Shown here one piece after another: positions 51,701 through 63,817 of a DNA stretch of 64,000 bases (position 1 is the stretch's first letter; every line of letters starts with the position of its first letter). Position numbers and translations under genes: made by a program. Under the pieces are notes generated by a model, which saw only the letters and a list, made by a program, of their open reading frames with translations, was not told where the DNA came from and did no database searches. Source of the DNA: Dillenia suffruticosa (taxonomy: Eukaryota > Streptophyta > Magnoliopsida > Dilleniales > Dilleniaceae); NCBI GenBank assembly GCA_033439265.1, contig JAVTVX010000013.1, forward strand, positions 15,790,500 to 15,854,499. Direction: 5' to 3'.

Positions 51701-53104
51701 TTCAAAAGAACCTACATTCCCTGATAAAAGAGAGAATAACTTGGAAAAATGTTCCTAAGATGTCAGCGCATAATTTGCAGCTCAGTCACGTTTAAGCAAG
51801 GAGCCAATAAAACTTGGAAAGTTGTGAAACCTCAAAATTGAGTTCAAACCTTAGGACCTCTAAGACGTGCCCAGTTCTAGTGTGAAAGTGCAAACCGAAG
51901 AAGTGTTTGGGGATACAATAAACACCACCAACGTCTTGCATTGTGTCCAGATTTAAAGTGGTCAATTATCGAGCAACTCTTCTGAATCAGCCTTCTCAAA
52001 GCAACATAATGAAGCTATCAACTAATGCAAACGCAAATCATTTCATTTCACAACACAAAAGGAACAAATGTCATTCATATTGCAACAGAAAATTTACAAA
52101 GCCTGTTACAACAAAAATTCTCATTACATGAAAGAAAGAAAAAAAACCTCACAATCACATTTACAATTCCCTATTCCAAAACAACATGTACAAGTACAAC
52201 TAACCTTAAACTGTGAATGAAATGGGTGATACCCATGATTGCTATATCCAATCTTCGGAGCCACAGCAACTCCACCACTAGCCTTTCCTGCCTCGCCAGT
52301 CTCCTTACGCTCACCATCCGCAGCCTGCGTCCCATCCTCACCCCATTCCTGCTCCTCCATTGGCTGATGATGAAGACCTTGGTCCTCATTCCCAACAATG
52401 ACCAAAGGTTCTCCATCTTCGTCCTCATCATCACTTCCCACCATCCCATTATTCCTATCCATAGCCATAGGCCCATGATTGTTATCATTCAAAACAATCT
52501 GTAAGTCATCCTCACTATCACTATCCCAGTCATCCTTTTCCGCATTTCTATCATCAGATTTTGCAAAGCCCGAATTGTCTCCAATAAAACCTAGGTTTTC
52601 TTGGTTTTTAGCTACAACCCCATGACTTTTGGGACTACTATTGAGCCCTGGGATAATTGGGTCAGATCCCATATCCCCAATTCCTCCCTCAATCTCACCC
52701 AGCTGAAATTTCTCAGTTTTTTCGGAACCCAAATCGACTTCCGATTCCCTAACCCCATTCCCACCAAATTCACGTGAATCCCCCGAACCCCTAATTTCAT
52801 CACTACCCTTCAAAACCCTAACCCTAGCTAAATTTTCAGTCTCTCTCCTTAAATTTGAATCAGAAGCATCAAATTTGAGATCAACGAGAGGCTTTTCGTT
52901 GACATGTTGAAGAGGGTTTTTGATGGTTGAATTGGAAAGAGGCTCATCGTCGTTCGTTTGGAGATTAAAATCGATTGGACGGTTGGCTGAGGAGGAGAGA
53001 GAACTGGGGGGAGGAAGAGGAGGGGGATGAGAAAGAGAGGAGGATTGAGCAAAGGGTTTGAGGACGTCCGTGTAGAGATCTCCAAACTCGTCGTCTTCTT
53101 CCAT
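39797..53104 (-). CDS. FIPS5: FIP1[V]-like polyadenylation factor subunit
   Basis: Nine exons on the minus strand: 52205-53104, 50173-50426, 47960-48086, 47808-47876, 47279-47419, 47001-47102, 46622-46902, 42181-43828 and 39797-40324. Total 4050 bp, 1349 aa, all phases consistent. The start MEEDDEFGDLYTDVLKPFAQ is diagnostic. Residues 191-207 hold the acidic DDWDSDSEDDLQIVLND. About 301-384 is Gly/Pro/Arg-rich (RGRGDWRP). Residues 386-427 are the conserved Fip1 domain (EEKPWKYPGIDMSDFFNFGL). From 625 on the protein is a long disordered Arg/Asp/Glu-rich region, and it ends RPARKRRWVGS. Family role: nuclear scaffold in the CPSF complex linking poly(A) polymerase and cleavage factors during mRNA 3'-end formation, with RNA binding by the basic tail. 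It is somewhat longer than the Arabidopsis protein (about 1200 aa). A LINE lies just upstream of its start. Confidence 0.96.
44988..45334. repeat. Two-copy tandem duplication in FIPS5 intron 7
   Basis: A unit of 173/174 bp starting TAAATCTTCCTAATTTGCAT occurs twice in direct succession (44988-45160 and 45161-45334) with only a few differences, so the duplication is fairly young. It is intronic, with no splice-site change seen. Confidence 0.9.
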
Positions 53105-53329
53105 TGAAGAAGAAATTGAGGAAGAGAGAAAAGTTTTGGCTTCTACGTTGTAAGAGAGAGAGAGGTAAACATGGAAGAGAAGGGTTTTGAGGATTTGTTT
53201 TGTTTTGCAAATTAGAGAAGAGAGAGGAAAAACACTCGAGAATTTTTAGGGGCAGTAATTTTGAACTTCTTACAACTTTAATTTAAAGTTAATTAAATAA
53301 AACTTAATTAGAATTGCGGAATAAAAATA

Positions 53330-55712
53330 AAAATTTCATTCATCCAATCCAAACTTAACTTGCCTATTCAGTTAGTAAAGCTGATCATGTACGCCATCAC
53401 TAGCACTGAAATCTCAATCCTTTGGAATGGTGGTGCTCTCCCCTACTTCAAGTTTGGGAAAGGATTAAGACAAGGTGATCCATTATCTCCTTATTTATTC
53501 ATCCTTGCCATGGAGAAGCTTTCCTACATGATCAAGGACAGAGTCCAAATGAAAGAATGGTTCCCAATTAAACCTGCGAGGAGGGGTCCCTCCATCTCCC
53601 ACCTCTTCTTTGCAGATGACATCATGTTTTTTGCTACAGCAGACATCCAAAATATGAATTGTATCCTCGGTTGTCTTCGAGAATTCAGCGCTAAAAGCGA
53701 GCTCAAAATAAACCCAGGCAAATCCAAATTCTGGGTCTCTCCCAAAGCTCCCAGCTGTCTTAAATGATCCTTAGCAACTGCTAGACTCTCTCCCGATCTA
53801 GAAACCTATCTAGGAGTCCCTCTCATTCATGGAAGAGTAGGAAGAAACACCTACAGCTCATTGGAAGAAAAAGTCCATACCAAGCTTTCTAATTGGAAAA
53901 TGAAGCTCCTTTCCACTGCTGGAAGAGCCACCTTAATTCAATCAAGTGCTCTCAGCCATCCCCGTTCACACCATGCAGACATCTTGGGTCCCGAAAAACA
54001 CTTGCATGAAGCTCGATAAATGCAGCAGGGATTTCCTCTGGGGAGACCTCCCTAAAAAAGAAAAATCCACCTTGTGAATTGGGATTCTGTCTGCAGAAGC
54101 AGAAAAGACGGAGGTTTGGGATTGAGGACCTCTAGAGGAAATAATCTTGCTCTCTTAGCCAAGCTGGCTTGGAGATTGCTCTCTAATGAAAACTCCCTCT
54201 GGTGCCAAGTTCTCATAAGCAAATACCTGCATAAAGAAAGCCTCCTCAACCAGAAAATCAGGTATACTTCTTCCGTTGTCTGGAGAGGTATTTTAAAGAG
54301 TCGTGAGCTCCTCATTAAGGGTATGAAAAGGAGAATTGGCAATGGTGAATCCACAAACTTCTGGCAAGACACCTGGGTTGGAAATGACGAGCTTCTAAGG
54401 CATGCCATTAACCCCATTGATCAGACTCAATCAGATAACAAAGTCTCTGCCTTCATCACTGAGAACCGTGAATGGGACATGGAAGAACTCAAGAAGTGGC
54501 TTCCTGATCACAAGCTTGAAGAAATCAGAGTCATCATGCTTCCTGCTAGTAGGGAAGCCACTGATACCTTCTGCTGGAGCCATTCCTCTGATAGCGCGTT
54601 CTCTGTCACGTCCGCCTATTGGCTCCTCCAAACTAGCTTCAGCAGTGAGCAGTCCATCAGCTGGATTTGGAAAATCCCTTCTACTGAAAGAGTCAAATTT
54701 TTCATCTGGCTCACAAGCATTGGTAAGGTCCTCACCAACTTAGAAAGAGTCAGAAGAAATCTCTCAAATGACCCCCTCTGCCCCATCTATAAAAAGACTG
54801 ACAAATCTGCTCTCCACATGCTCAAGGATTGTTCTTGGGCTAGGGAAGTCTGGTTGACTGTCTACACAAAACCGAATCAAACTCTTTTCACTACTAGCAG
54901 CGTTTCCTTCTGGCTAAAAATCAACTGCACAAGTAAGATCCCCTACTCCCACCCCAATTGGAACTCTATCTTTGCCACCACAGTTTGGCAAATCTGGAAG
55001 ACTAGGTGCAAGATCATTTTTGACAACACCCCATCAACATTAAGGCCACAGCCTGGCAAGCTATAAACATGGCCAAGTATACTCTTCCTCATCCTAAACC
55101 AGGCCTTTCCCAATCCCAACGTCAGCCCTGACGAATCTTCTGGACCCCCCCTCCTCAAGGCTTCTTCAAGCTCAACACGGACGGCTCTGCTAGAGGCTCC
55201 CCTGGTCGAGCCAGTGCAGGTGGGATCATCAGAGATTCCCTTGGTAATTGGATCACTGGCTTTTCCATCAATGTGGGCATCACAGATAGTTTTAATGCAG
55301 AACTTTGGGGTATTCGAGAGGGTTTGAAACTCGCAAAGGACCAAAACATCAGATACCTAGTGATTGAATAAGATTCCGCTTCCTTGGTGACCCTTCTCAT
55401 CACAACCCCCCGCCATCCCACCCTCTGTATTCTCTTATCTTGGAATGCAAAGATCTTATGATGAGTGCTGACCAATCCTCTATAGTTCACGTCGTTAGAG
55501 AGGGGAACAGGTGCGCAAATCACTTGGCAAGAATTGGCCACTCGAAACCTCCTGGACTTCATGTTTTCTCCCCCCCTCCAGCCAGCATACAAATGCTTCT
55601 TCATGAAGATTTCACGGGCCCTCCTTGTCTAAGGAGTTGTCTCGGGCTCTAGTCTCCCTGTCTCCTTCTAGGCCCGCTTTGGGTTTTCTTGTAAACCAAA
55701 AAAAAAAAAAAA
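53330..55712 (+). mobile_element. 5'-truncated LINE (L1 type) upstream of FIPS5
   Basis: The plus strand reads the second half of a plant L1 ORF2: LRQGDPLSPYLFILAMEKL and HLFFADDIMFF of the reverse transcriptase (53460-53640), a GGLGL segment (54115), then a 330-codon open stretch (54074-55066) with the zinc-binding region near 54770-54850. An RNase H domain (55160-55520) has FKLNTDGSARGSPG and FNAELWGIREGLKLAKD. A poly(A) run closes it at about 55698-55712. Stops at 53765 and 55369 and a frameshift near 54000 disable it. The 5' break falls inside the reverse transcriptase, about 225-245 bp from the FIPS5 ATG on the opposite strand. No target duplication was identified. Confidence 0.9.
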
Positions 55713-56559
55713 GACGACATGGCACAGCGGGTGGCTTTACTCGGGCTTCGGTCATGGGTGAAGATCTCGGAACTTGGCGTGCACTTTTACTTGTACATGT
55801 GTTTTTTCTAATTTTACCATTCCCCCAATGGTATTGAAATGTTTTTAAAGAATCCTTGGATTTTCAAATTGTAATTTAAACTTTTAATTATTCCTAAGGA
55901 TTTACAAAATTTGTTTGAAATAACATTCACTTGGTGTCAAGCAAGTTGATGTTGAAAGTGATCAAAACTCTTCTCATGTTTCTAATCTTAGTACATGCAA
56001 TTCTCAAGATTTTGAGATACATGAAATACCACACAACACCTATCACACGGGGGATGACTTGTGTGTCCAGTGATGTGATAATCGGCTCTCTTAATTTGAC
56101 TATTGAGAGTAAAATAATATAGTTAGTATTTAAATTAGATTTTATAATTATTCAATTTAAATTAATCAGATTTATGAATACTGATAATCAATTAAAAAAA
56201 ATATATGACAACACCATATAAAATATTTTATTTGTAAATCACTCCTCTTCATCCCCAAAGCTTTGTTTAGGAGTGGAAAAATAGGTAGGAAGAAAAAGAC
56301 TTGAAAGAAAAATTATTGAAATTTTTTGTTTGAAAGTTGAAATTACTAATCACATGAAAATTACTAAGAATAGAAGAACATTGGACCATCTTATTTTTCA
56401 TCAATTATAAATAAGACAATATTTACAAAATTGTGAAAATTATACACTGAGATTTCATGCTATTATTTGGATTTAAAAATTAAAAAGATATAAAAATAAA
56501 AGCAATATATTTTTAGATATTTTCTTCTTATTTCCTTTCAACTCCCGAATGCTGTCTTT
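55713..56559. other. AT-rich spacer between two LINEs
   Basis: About 0.85 kb of AT-rich DNA with no coding signal, probably the original upstream flank of FIPS5 pushed away by the LINE insertion. Confidence 0.4.
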
Positions 56560-58990
56560 GTTCGAACCCAGGAATGGGATGGAAACTTGACTAACGTTGG
56601 TATAAAACTCAAACTAGTACATCACATTCGCATGAACCATGGTAGGAACCGGAAAATAGTGTTGAAAATTGATCTTTATAAGGTATATGATAATATCAGT
56701 AGGGACTTTCTTCAAAGAACACTATAGGACTTCCACATCCTCACTCACCTAGTACATTTGACTATATTTGTGGTGACTCATGCGCAGTCTGCCCTCTTAT
56801 GAAATGGTAAGGCACTCCCTGATTTTGGTCTAGGAAAGGGATTACGTCAAGGTGACCCGCTATCCTAGTATTTGTTCATTTTAATTATGGAGAAATTATT
56901 TTATATGATTCAATGTAAAGTTAATTAGGGCATTTGGTCTCCGATTCGTATTGCTAGGCAGGGGTTGGCCGTCTCCAATCTCTTTTTTTGTAGATAATCT
57001 TATATTGTTTGCAAATGCTAATCCTAAGACTTTGGGAGTGATATTGGAGTGTCTTAGGATTTTTGCTGATAAGAGTGGACTTCATCTTAACCCTAGAAAA
57101 TCCAAACTTTTTGTCTCCCCATAGACCTCCTTAGCCTTGAAAAGGAGGTTAGCAAACCAAAGTAGTTTTCAACCTATAGAGAATTTGGGGGTTTACTTGG
57201 GTGTTCTCTCATTCATGGCAAAGTCAGTCGATCTCATTATCAGCATTGGTGGAAAGAGTCTGAAATAAGATCTTGGGATGGAAGACCAAGACATTAACTA
57301 TTGTGGGACACCTTACCCTTATCAAATTTGTTATCGCAGCTATCCCATCTTATGTAATGCAGTCGTTACCTGAACAAATTTGTAATCAGTTGGATAGAAT
57401 CAATTGTCAGTTTCTATGGGGAGAGACAAATGGGGTGCGCCAAGCTCATGCTATTAGGTGGGAGTATTATGTCAGTCAAAGGATTAGGGAGCTCGATTAT
57501 TCGGGCCACAAGAGATGAATAAAGCTCCTTTTGCAAAACTAGGTTAGAGGATCATGTCCGTAGATTCATCATTATAGTGTGAGGTTCTTTGTGGAAAATA
57601 CTATAGTCGAGGGAATTTGCCAAATTGTTCTCATTCTTCAGTGTGTTTACATTATAGAGGGGTATTCTAAAGGCTCATGATGTACTTACAAGCAACATTA
57701 GGTGGAGAGTGGAAAGTAAGAGGACTATTCGATTCTGGGACGATGTTTGGGTAGGCTCAACCCCATTGGTTCAGCAAATTCATGGTGATATTCTCCCTAC
57801 TTCAGCTGGTATGTATGTGAATCAGTTCATCACTCCAGGAAGAGTTTAGGATTTTATCCAAACTTGAGACGCTCCTTTCAGTAGACCTAATTAAGGAGAT
57901 TAGGGCGATGCATATTCCTCGGGATCAAAATTCAGGGGACCGTATTTGTTGGACTGGGAGACCTTTGGTAACATGCATAGTCAAATCGGCTTACCTAGCT
58001 TTTTGTAAGAGGGATGATAATGTAAACTCTTCAAGGAGTTGGAAATGGATTTGGAGATTGAGGTGTCAAGAGTGGATCAAGTTTATAGCTTGGCTTTTGG
58101 TGCATGGCAGTCTAATGACAAATGACACTCGCTTTCGTAGGCGAATTGCGGCAAACCCCCAATGTCCAATTTGTCACGAGTCATCTGAAACATTATCTCA
58201 CCATTTTAGAGATTGTGTGATAACCGAGTAAGTATGGTTCATGATTATTCATTCTCCCTACCTAGCTAACCTAATGTTATCTAGGCGACTAGTGAAAGAG
58301 TGGTTGACGCGGAATTGTTCATCGCACACAAGGCATGGGGACCTTCCTTGGGCTACGATTTTCTAATATACGTTATGGTCAATTTGGAAAGAGATGTGTC
58401 ATGTGGTTTTTGAGGGGGGATCCTTTTCCATAGATCGTGTAGTTTTATGACCAATAGATATGCTCAAGATGGATGGAGGAAATTCTTGAGAGAGCACTCC
58501 CCCTTGTAGAGGGTGGAAAAATGGATCAGATGGATTCCCTCTTTAATGGAAGTGTTAAAATTGAATACATATGGATCAATAAATCTTAGGACTACATCGG
58601 TGGGGGCTGGAGTACTTATTCGGATGAGTATGGTTTATGGGTTCGAGACTTTATTTGTAAGTTGAGTGTCACGGATCTTTTCACAATAGAATTATGGAAA
58701 GTAAGTGAAGGTCTTTTACTTACTCTTCATACTAATATTTTCCTAATGATACTTGAGTTGGATTCAAGAGATCTAGTGTTGGCTATTATAGGGGATCTTA
58801 ATTATCACTATCTAGCTTATAACATCATTCAAGAATGTAACCAACTAATTCAACTTGTAAAGATTCATTCCGTTCGGTTAGTTCCAAGAGAAGGAACTGC
58901 TTGTGTAGATGTTTTAAGAAGATTAGGCCAATTAGTTTCTCATTGCTTTCATGAGTTGATGTCTCCTCATTGTCACGTGTTTCTAGTCTT
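56560..58990 (+). mobile_element. Degenerate LINE (L1 type), 5'-truncated
   Basis: Remnants in order on the plus strand: reverse transcriptase with NRKIVLKIDLYKVYDNISRD (about 56650) and GKGLRQGDPLS (about 56835), HLTLIKFVIAAIPSYVMQSL with LDRINCQFLWGE (57305-57420), and a zinc-binding segment CPICHESSETLSHHFRDC (about 58165-58215). An RNase H relic (58570-58990) has AYNIIQECNQL and RLVPREGTACVDVL. It has many stops and indels and is older than the neighbouring LINE. A poly(A) tail is not preserved. Confidence 0.85.
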
Positions 58991-59014
58991 ATCATATGAT
59001 ATTTGAGACTTAGT

Positions 59015-59465
59015 GCCTGTTTGGTTGGACTTTTTTTTCGACTTGTCTTCTTCTTTTAAGGATAAATAAAAATTAATTATTTTTAAAAAAAGTTAAAAGT
59101 TGTTTGGTTTTTTTACTTTTTAAATAAAATAATTATTTTTTTTTACTTTTTTACTCTTAAAGTAAAATTAAAAGTTAAAAATTAATGAATATATTTGAAA
59201 TTTTGTATCATTTAAATGAAAATATTGAAATAAAAACAATTATATGAGAATATAAATGGAAAAAAAATATAAATTTCTGGAAAAGTTAGAGTATTAAAAA
59301 AAAAAGAAATAAAAACTCATCCCATAAACTTTTACTTAAAAGTTACTTTTCAAATTTTTTTCATAAAAAAAGCTCTTTTTTTTAAGAACTTTTAAAAAAT
59401 CCTGTTTGATAGGATTTTTCCTTATAAGAAAAAGAAAAACTGAAAAAAAGTCATGCCGAACAAGT
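59015..59465. mobile_element. MITE-like element with 7-bp target duplication
   Basis: A 451-bp AT-rich segment starts GCCTGTTTGGTTGGAC and ends GTCATGCCGAACAAGT. The ends are imperfect inverted repeats (about 10 of 16 bases), with internal complementarity (TGTTTGGT.. and ..TCCTGTTTGATAGG). ACTTAGT flanks both sides exactly (59008-59014 and 59466-59472). The CTGTTTGG termini are common in plant MITEs. The superfamily is uncertain: a 7-bp duplication is near the 8 bp of hAT. No coding capacity. Confidence 0.65.
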
Positions 59466-59667
59466 ACTTAGTTTTCTTAAGAAGCTAGTGATCTTTGCCC
59501 AAATATACCAAAAAAAAAAACTCTCAAATGAAAAAAATTTATTTACCCTCTTTACTTTTTTTGAACTCTCACCAAAAATGATATACCTTTTATCCGCTTT
59601 TCTTTTCTCTCTTAGCTTATCTTTTTTCTTTTTCTTTTGCATTTTTAAACTCCCAAAGTAAGTGTAG

Positions 59668-60134
59668 TGTTGGAAATTGGGGGGGTTGGGTCGCCCATGT
59701 GGGTTTGACCCAACCCAAACCTCATTATTAAAATTCAAATGATAAAACCAAGGGAAGAGTAGTTTTTTCTTGAACTCCCCCTTGGTTATTTGAATTTTAA
59801 AAACAAAGAGAAGTTACATTTTATAAGTGAAAAACACCAAAAACAAAAGTTGGACGTGGGTAACTTCCATGTATGAACATTTTCTCCATTTTGTGCAAAG
59901 CCTAAGAGAGAGTGAAGAACACCAAGAAAAATAAAACTCCATTGTTGAGGGTTTGAAGGTGGTAATTCATATATTTTATTCAAGAGTATTTGGATCGTAA
60001 AAAACAAAATCAAATCGTACGTGATTACTTTTCGACCGCGCATCAAAAAGGTTAGTGATTTGATCCTAAATCCTATTTTATTTTGATTTTAAAATGTATG
60101 AAAATCATGTGTTGATTGTATGATAAAGATTTTA
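59668..60134 (+). mobile_element. 5' LTR of a second copia-type element
   Basis: Begins TGTTGGAAATTGG and runs to just before the primer site at 60136. The start matches the TGTTGG of the other copia element. The end is not a clean CA, so that border is estimated from the primer site. The partner LTR is not in the window. Confidence 0.65.
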
Positions 60135-60135
60135 T

Positions 60136-60147
60136 TGGTATCAGAGC
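60136..60147 (+). other. Primer binding site (tRNA-Met type)
   Basis: TGGTATCAGAGC, identical to the site of the first copia element, here on the plus strand. Confidence 0.85.
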
Positions 60148-60567
60148 ATGCAATGGTTATTTCCAAATTTTTTTATGCATAAAAAATATGGATTATATTA
60201 AAATTTACATGTTAGAGCACTTTTTTTTAGAATGTTGTTAATGGTAAGTTGAATAATTCTCAACGAAAATGTCTAAAATTTTAATATGTGACTACCCATA
60301 TGATAAGGAATCTCTCTGCAAAAATTGAAGGATGCACATCTAGTAATTTTAGAGAAAAATGAAACTCTCGTCGAAAATGAAAATGCTTATATCTCTTTGC
60401 ATGATAAGTTTTATGATTTAAAACTTGTATGGTTAGATTTCCCATTAAAAACTCTTTCCAACCATATAAAGAATATGCAAAACGGTTCAGAAATGTATAA
60501 AATATGGTTTAGGGAAATTAGAATTGAAATGCAGGAAAAAAAATTTCTACATGAAGAAAACGTATAG

Positions 60568-60587
60568 TGACGTCAGCAGTGACGTCA
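60568..60587. promoter_or_regulatory. Pair of TGACGTCA palindromes with as-1-like spacing
   Basis: TGACGTCA occurs at 60568-60575 and 60580-60587, so the TGACG cores are 12 bp start to start. That is the spacing of as-1-type elements bound by TGA bZIP factors. It lies in the leader of the second copia element, between the primer site and the nested solo LTR. Activity is inferred. Confidence 0.55.
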
Positions 60588-60722
60588 GCACAATCCCACT
60601 TTCGACCCTAGATGTGTGAGACCCAAACATCGAGTTCTAGACTTCTGATCAAAAAATAAGATCACCAATAGAATCAGAACATCCAAAAATTGGGGGGGTA
60701 GCCGGAATTTGGGGAGGAGCAA

Positions 60723-61332
60723 TGTCACACCCCGAACCGAAATTGTGAATAGCTGCCCGTTGCCCTGAATGCCGGTTGTATTTTTATAGAAAATCGAGCA
60801 GAATCTCCCCATAAATCGGGCAGAACCACAACAAACATTTAGAACAACACCAAGTTAAGTAAATTACAAACAGTTTTACCCACAGACCTCTACTGTCATA
60901 CCTACTAGAGCATGAGCAGCCGCCACACTGAGCAGGTGTAAGTTTTATACCATTTACAATCAATTTTTCCAAGTTAACATTCAAATACTACAATTTACCT
61001 CAATGCAAATGAAATGTGAAAGTTTCGTACATAAATTATACAATCAATTCCATAATAAATACACGATCAATTACGAACCTCAAGGTCAAGACCTCACAGC
61101 GTTGAAAATAAAGATCTCACCGTCGCTTTAGTATAATAATCCTGTCTAAGGAGGGAAAAAAGAGAGATGAGTATCAAGAAGATACCCAGTGAATGAGGGG
61201 ATTAATCTCAAATACTAATAGTGTAGGTGAATATTATAGTGTCAAATAATATTATTCATAACCAATAATTCAAATTTTACAATAAATCATGATATGTTCG
61301 TTAAAATGAACTCATTTGATGATTCACACAAT

Positions 61333-61366
<34 letters not shown>

Positions 61367-63316
61367 TCCATTTAAAATCAAGTAGATCATAAAGCAAGCC
61401 GAAAGGATCCTGGCAAAGGTCAATCATGACCAAGAACAGGCGCATCGGAAGTTTTATTATGCAAAGAGTTTTCAAAAGTAGCTCTCTACCCCGACGTTGG
61501 CCGTGGGCTTAGCCCTTGCTTATCCAGACTCGTCAATAGGTCATCGCCCGGTACTAGACAGTGGCATCACACACTTCCTCCCCCGATGTGGGTTCAACCG
61601 GCCATACCTATAGTCATATAAACTGACGTTTGCGGATACCTGTTACAAAAGCGCGGGCAACCCGTATCTCTACAAACGCCCTTCGTAGCTATGGAATCAA
61701 TCAAATAATGTCATATCATCATATCATCTCAAGCTAGTAGGCATCCAACCCATATAGCCAAATCATCTCATCATATTCTCAAAACAATTCAAATCTGTGT
61801 GCTAATATATTTCATCAAAATCATTTAAATTTAACAAACCAATGCAATGGTAGAATAAAAAACGTTTCATTTCTCAAATCATGACACAATTTCATTTCAT
61901 TTCAAATATGGATGCATAATCGTAGAAAATATAAGTACGATACTCTAATAATTACAAAATAGATTTGAATTTCAATTTCATACGTCGAGACAATACATAT
62001 CAAAAGTATATTTTATTAAAAATACGATAAAATCAGGTTTCACTATTTCATACAAGAGATTAGGGTCCCATTCATATTTTTATGGAGGGTGATCACTTCA
62101 TATTTTTAAAACAAATCCAATCTTACTTATCGAGTTTCCCAAAAGATTTTCCTAATCAAACCATCACAATTTAATATCAAATAAAAGCTTAATAAGGAAT
62201 TTTCTATTTTTCTTTCAAATTTAATACAATCTTAATTTACAATCCCCTTTTTAGATTCCCGTTTCATCAATTTTGAATCATTTGGCTCACCAATGATCAA
62301 ATTTCTCATATTTCTCATTTTTTTTTTCTAATTTTTCTCGAATTTAACATATTTCAAAGTATATATACAACTTCCGATGCAAATTTTAATATAAATTCGA
62401 TAAAATTTATTTCAAATATTGAACATATTGCATTTCTCTCACCTAGGGTTTTCTTGGAGTGTAGACCTTCCTTCGAATGTCTCCTTTATCACTCCAAAAT
62501 ATGTAATACTCCCTATCTAGACAAGATTTATTAATTAGGTGATAAACACTTAAATTATATCAAAATCCTAAGTCAATTACCTGCGCAGAGGTTCGTGGGC
62601 TGACGGGTCAGCAGGCTAGTGGGCTTCGCGGGCCACAGTGGGCTCGCGGGCTGCCCGGGCTCCTAGGCTATTGAGAAATGTGGGCTCGTGGGCTGGCACA
62701 CTCGTAGGCTGAAGCGTGCGCTTGCGAGATGGACTACAGTCGCACGGTCGCAGGTTACTCGTGCTAGCAGGCTGGCGCACGCTCGTACGCAGAAGCGCTC
62801 GCGAGCAGGATTGCAGTCGCGCTCTCGCGGAAGGTTGCGCGCTCACGCGAGAAGGCTTGCGCTACGGTGCGCTCGCACGGGGATGATCGCACTGCGGTGT
62901 GCTCGCGGGGAGGCTGTGCTCGCGGGAGGGAGGAGCAGTGATGAGAGAGCGGCGGATGGTGGCGGAGGAGAGGGAAAAGATGAGGCGGCCGCGAGAAGAA
63001 GGTGAAGAGGCGGAGAGAGAAAGAGAGAGGAAGAGAGAGAGAGAGAGAGGGAGAGAGATTATGGCTAAAAGCCTCTCTTTTTTATTATTTTTTATTTTTA
63101 CTCTTATTATTATTATTATTTTTATATATATATATATTCATTCCACACTAAATTCACGGATACGGCAAAATTTTAAAATATACCAAAAATTCAATTTAAA
63201 TACCTCAAAATCAAAAATCAAAATAAATAAAATTTCTCTATATATATATATAAATAATTTTATTTAATTCATGAACAGAAGTAAAATAGTACGGATAACG
63301 CAGTATCGGTGTTACA
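60723..63316 (+). mobile_element. Solo LTR, Ty3/gypsy type, nested in the copia element
   Basis: 2594 bp begins TGTCACACCCCGAACCG and ends CGGTGTTACA. The ends are near-perfect inverted repeats (TGTCACACC against TGTAACACC). The 5-bp target duplication AGCAA is exact at 60718-60722 and 63317-63321. The CACCCCG start and the length suit long-LTR gypsy lineages (Tekay/Del type); lineage and strand are inferred from this. It contains an (AT)n run at 61336-61362, a GC-rich block with repeated GGGCTCGCGGGCTG-like phrases (62582-62960), and a GA run (63006-63056). No interior or second LTR remains, so LTR-LTR recombination removed the rest. Confidence 0.92.
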
Positions 63317-63817
63317 AGCAACCGTCGGGAATGCGGCGCATGGAGAGTACATGCTGCCGCGGCAAGTGGGCGTGTGGCCCACGCACCCGGACATCCTGAC
63401 AGCGAGTGAAGGCACGTGAGACACGCCTTCCGGCAGCGATTTCTACCGGAATCATTTTCAGAACTTGTTTGATTTTTCTATAATTTTTTGATTATTTTTT
63501 TTAGATGAAAAATATTTTTTTATTTTAAATTGAAAAATCCTTTAATAATTATAGAAAAATTGTTTTTCAGTTTCAAAATTTTCTGAAAATTTTTTCATAT
63601 TTTAAGAAAATTTTTTAATAATTTTTTACTACCTGAATTAAATTTTTCAATGCCTGTCTGATTTTATACTCATTAATTTATATGTGAAAATTTTATTTTT
63701 TCAATATAAATTCATTGAATAATTGAGCATAATGATTATAAATTGTATTTTAAAATTTAATGATTGATTTCGTGATCAATCTGTTGTTTACCCTAATTTT
63801 TAGGAAATTATGAGAAT

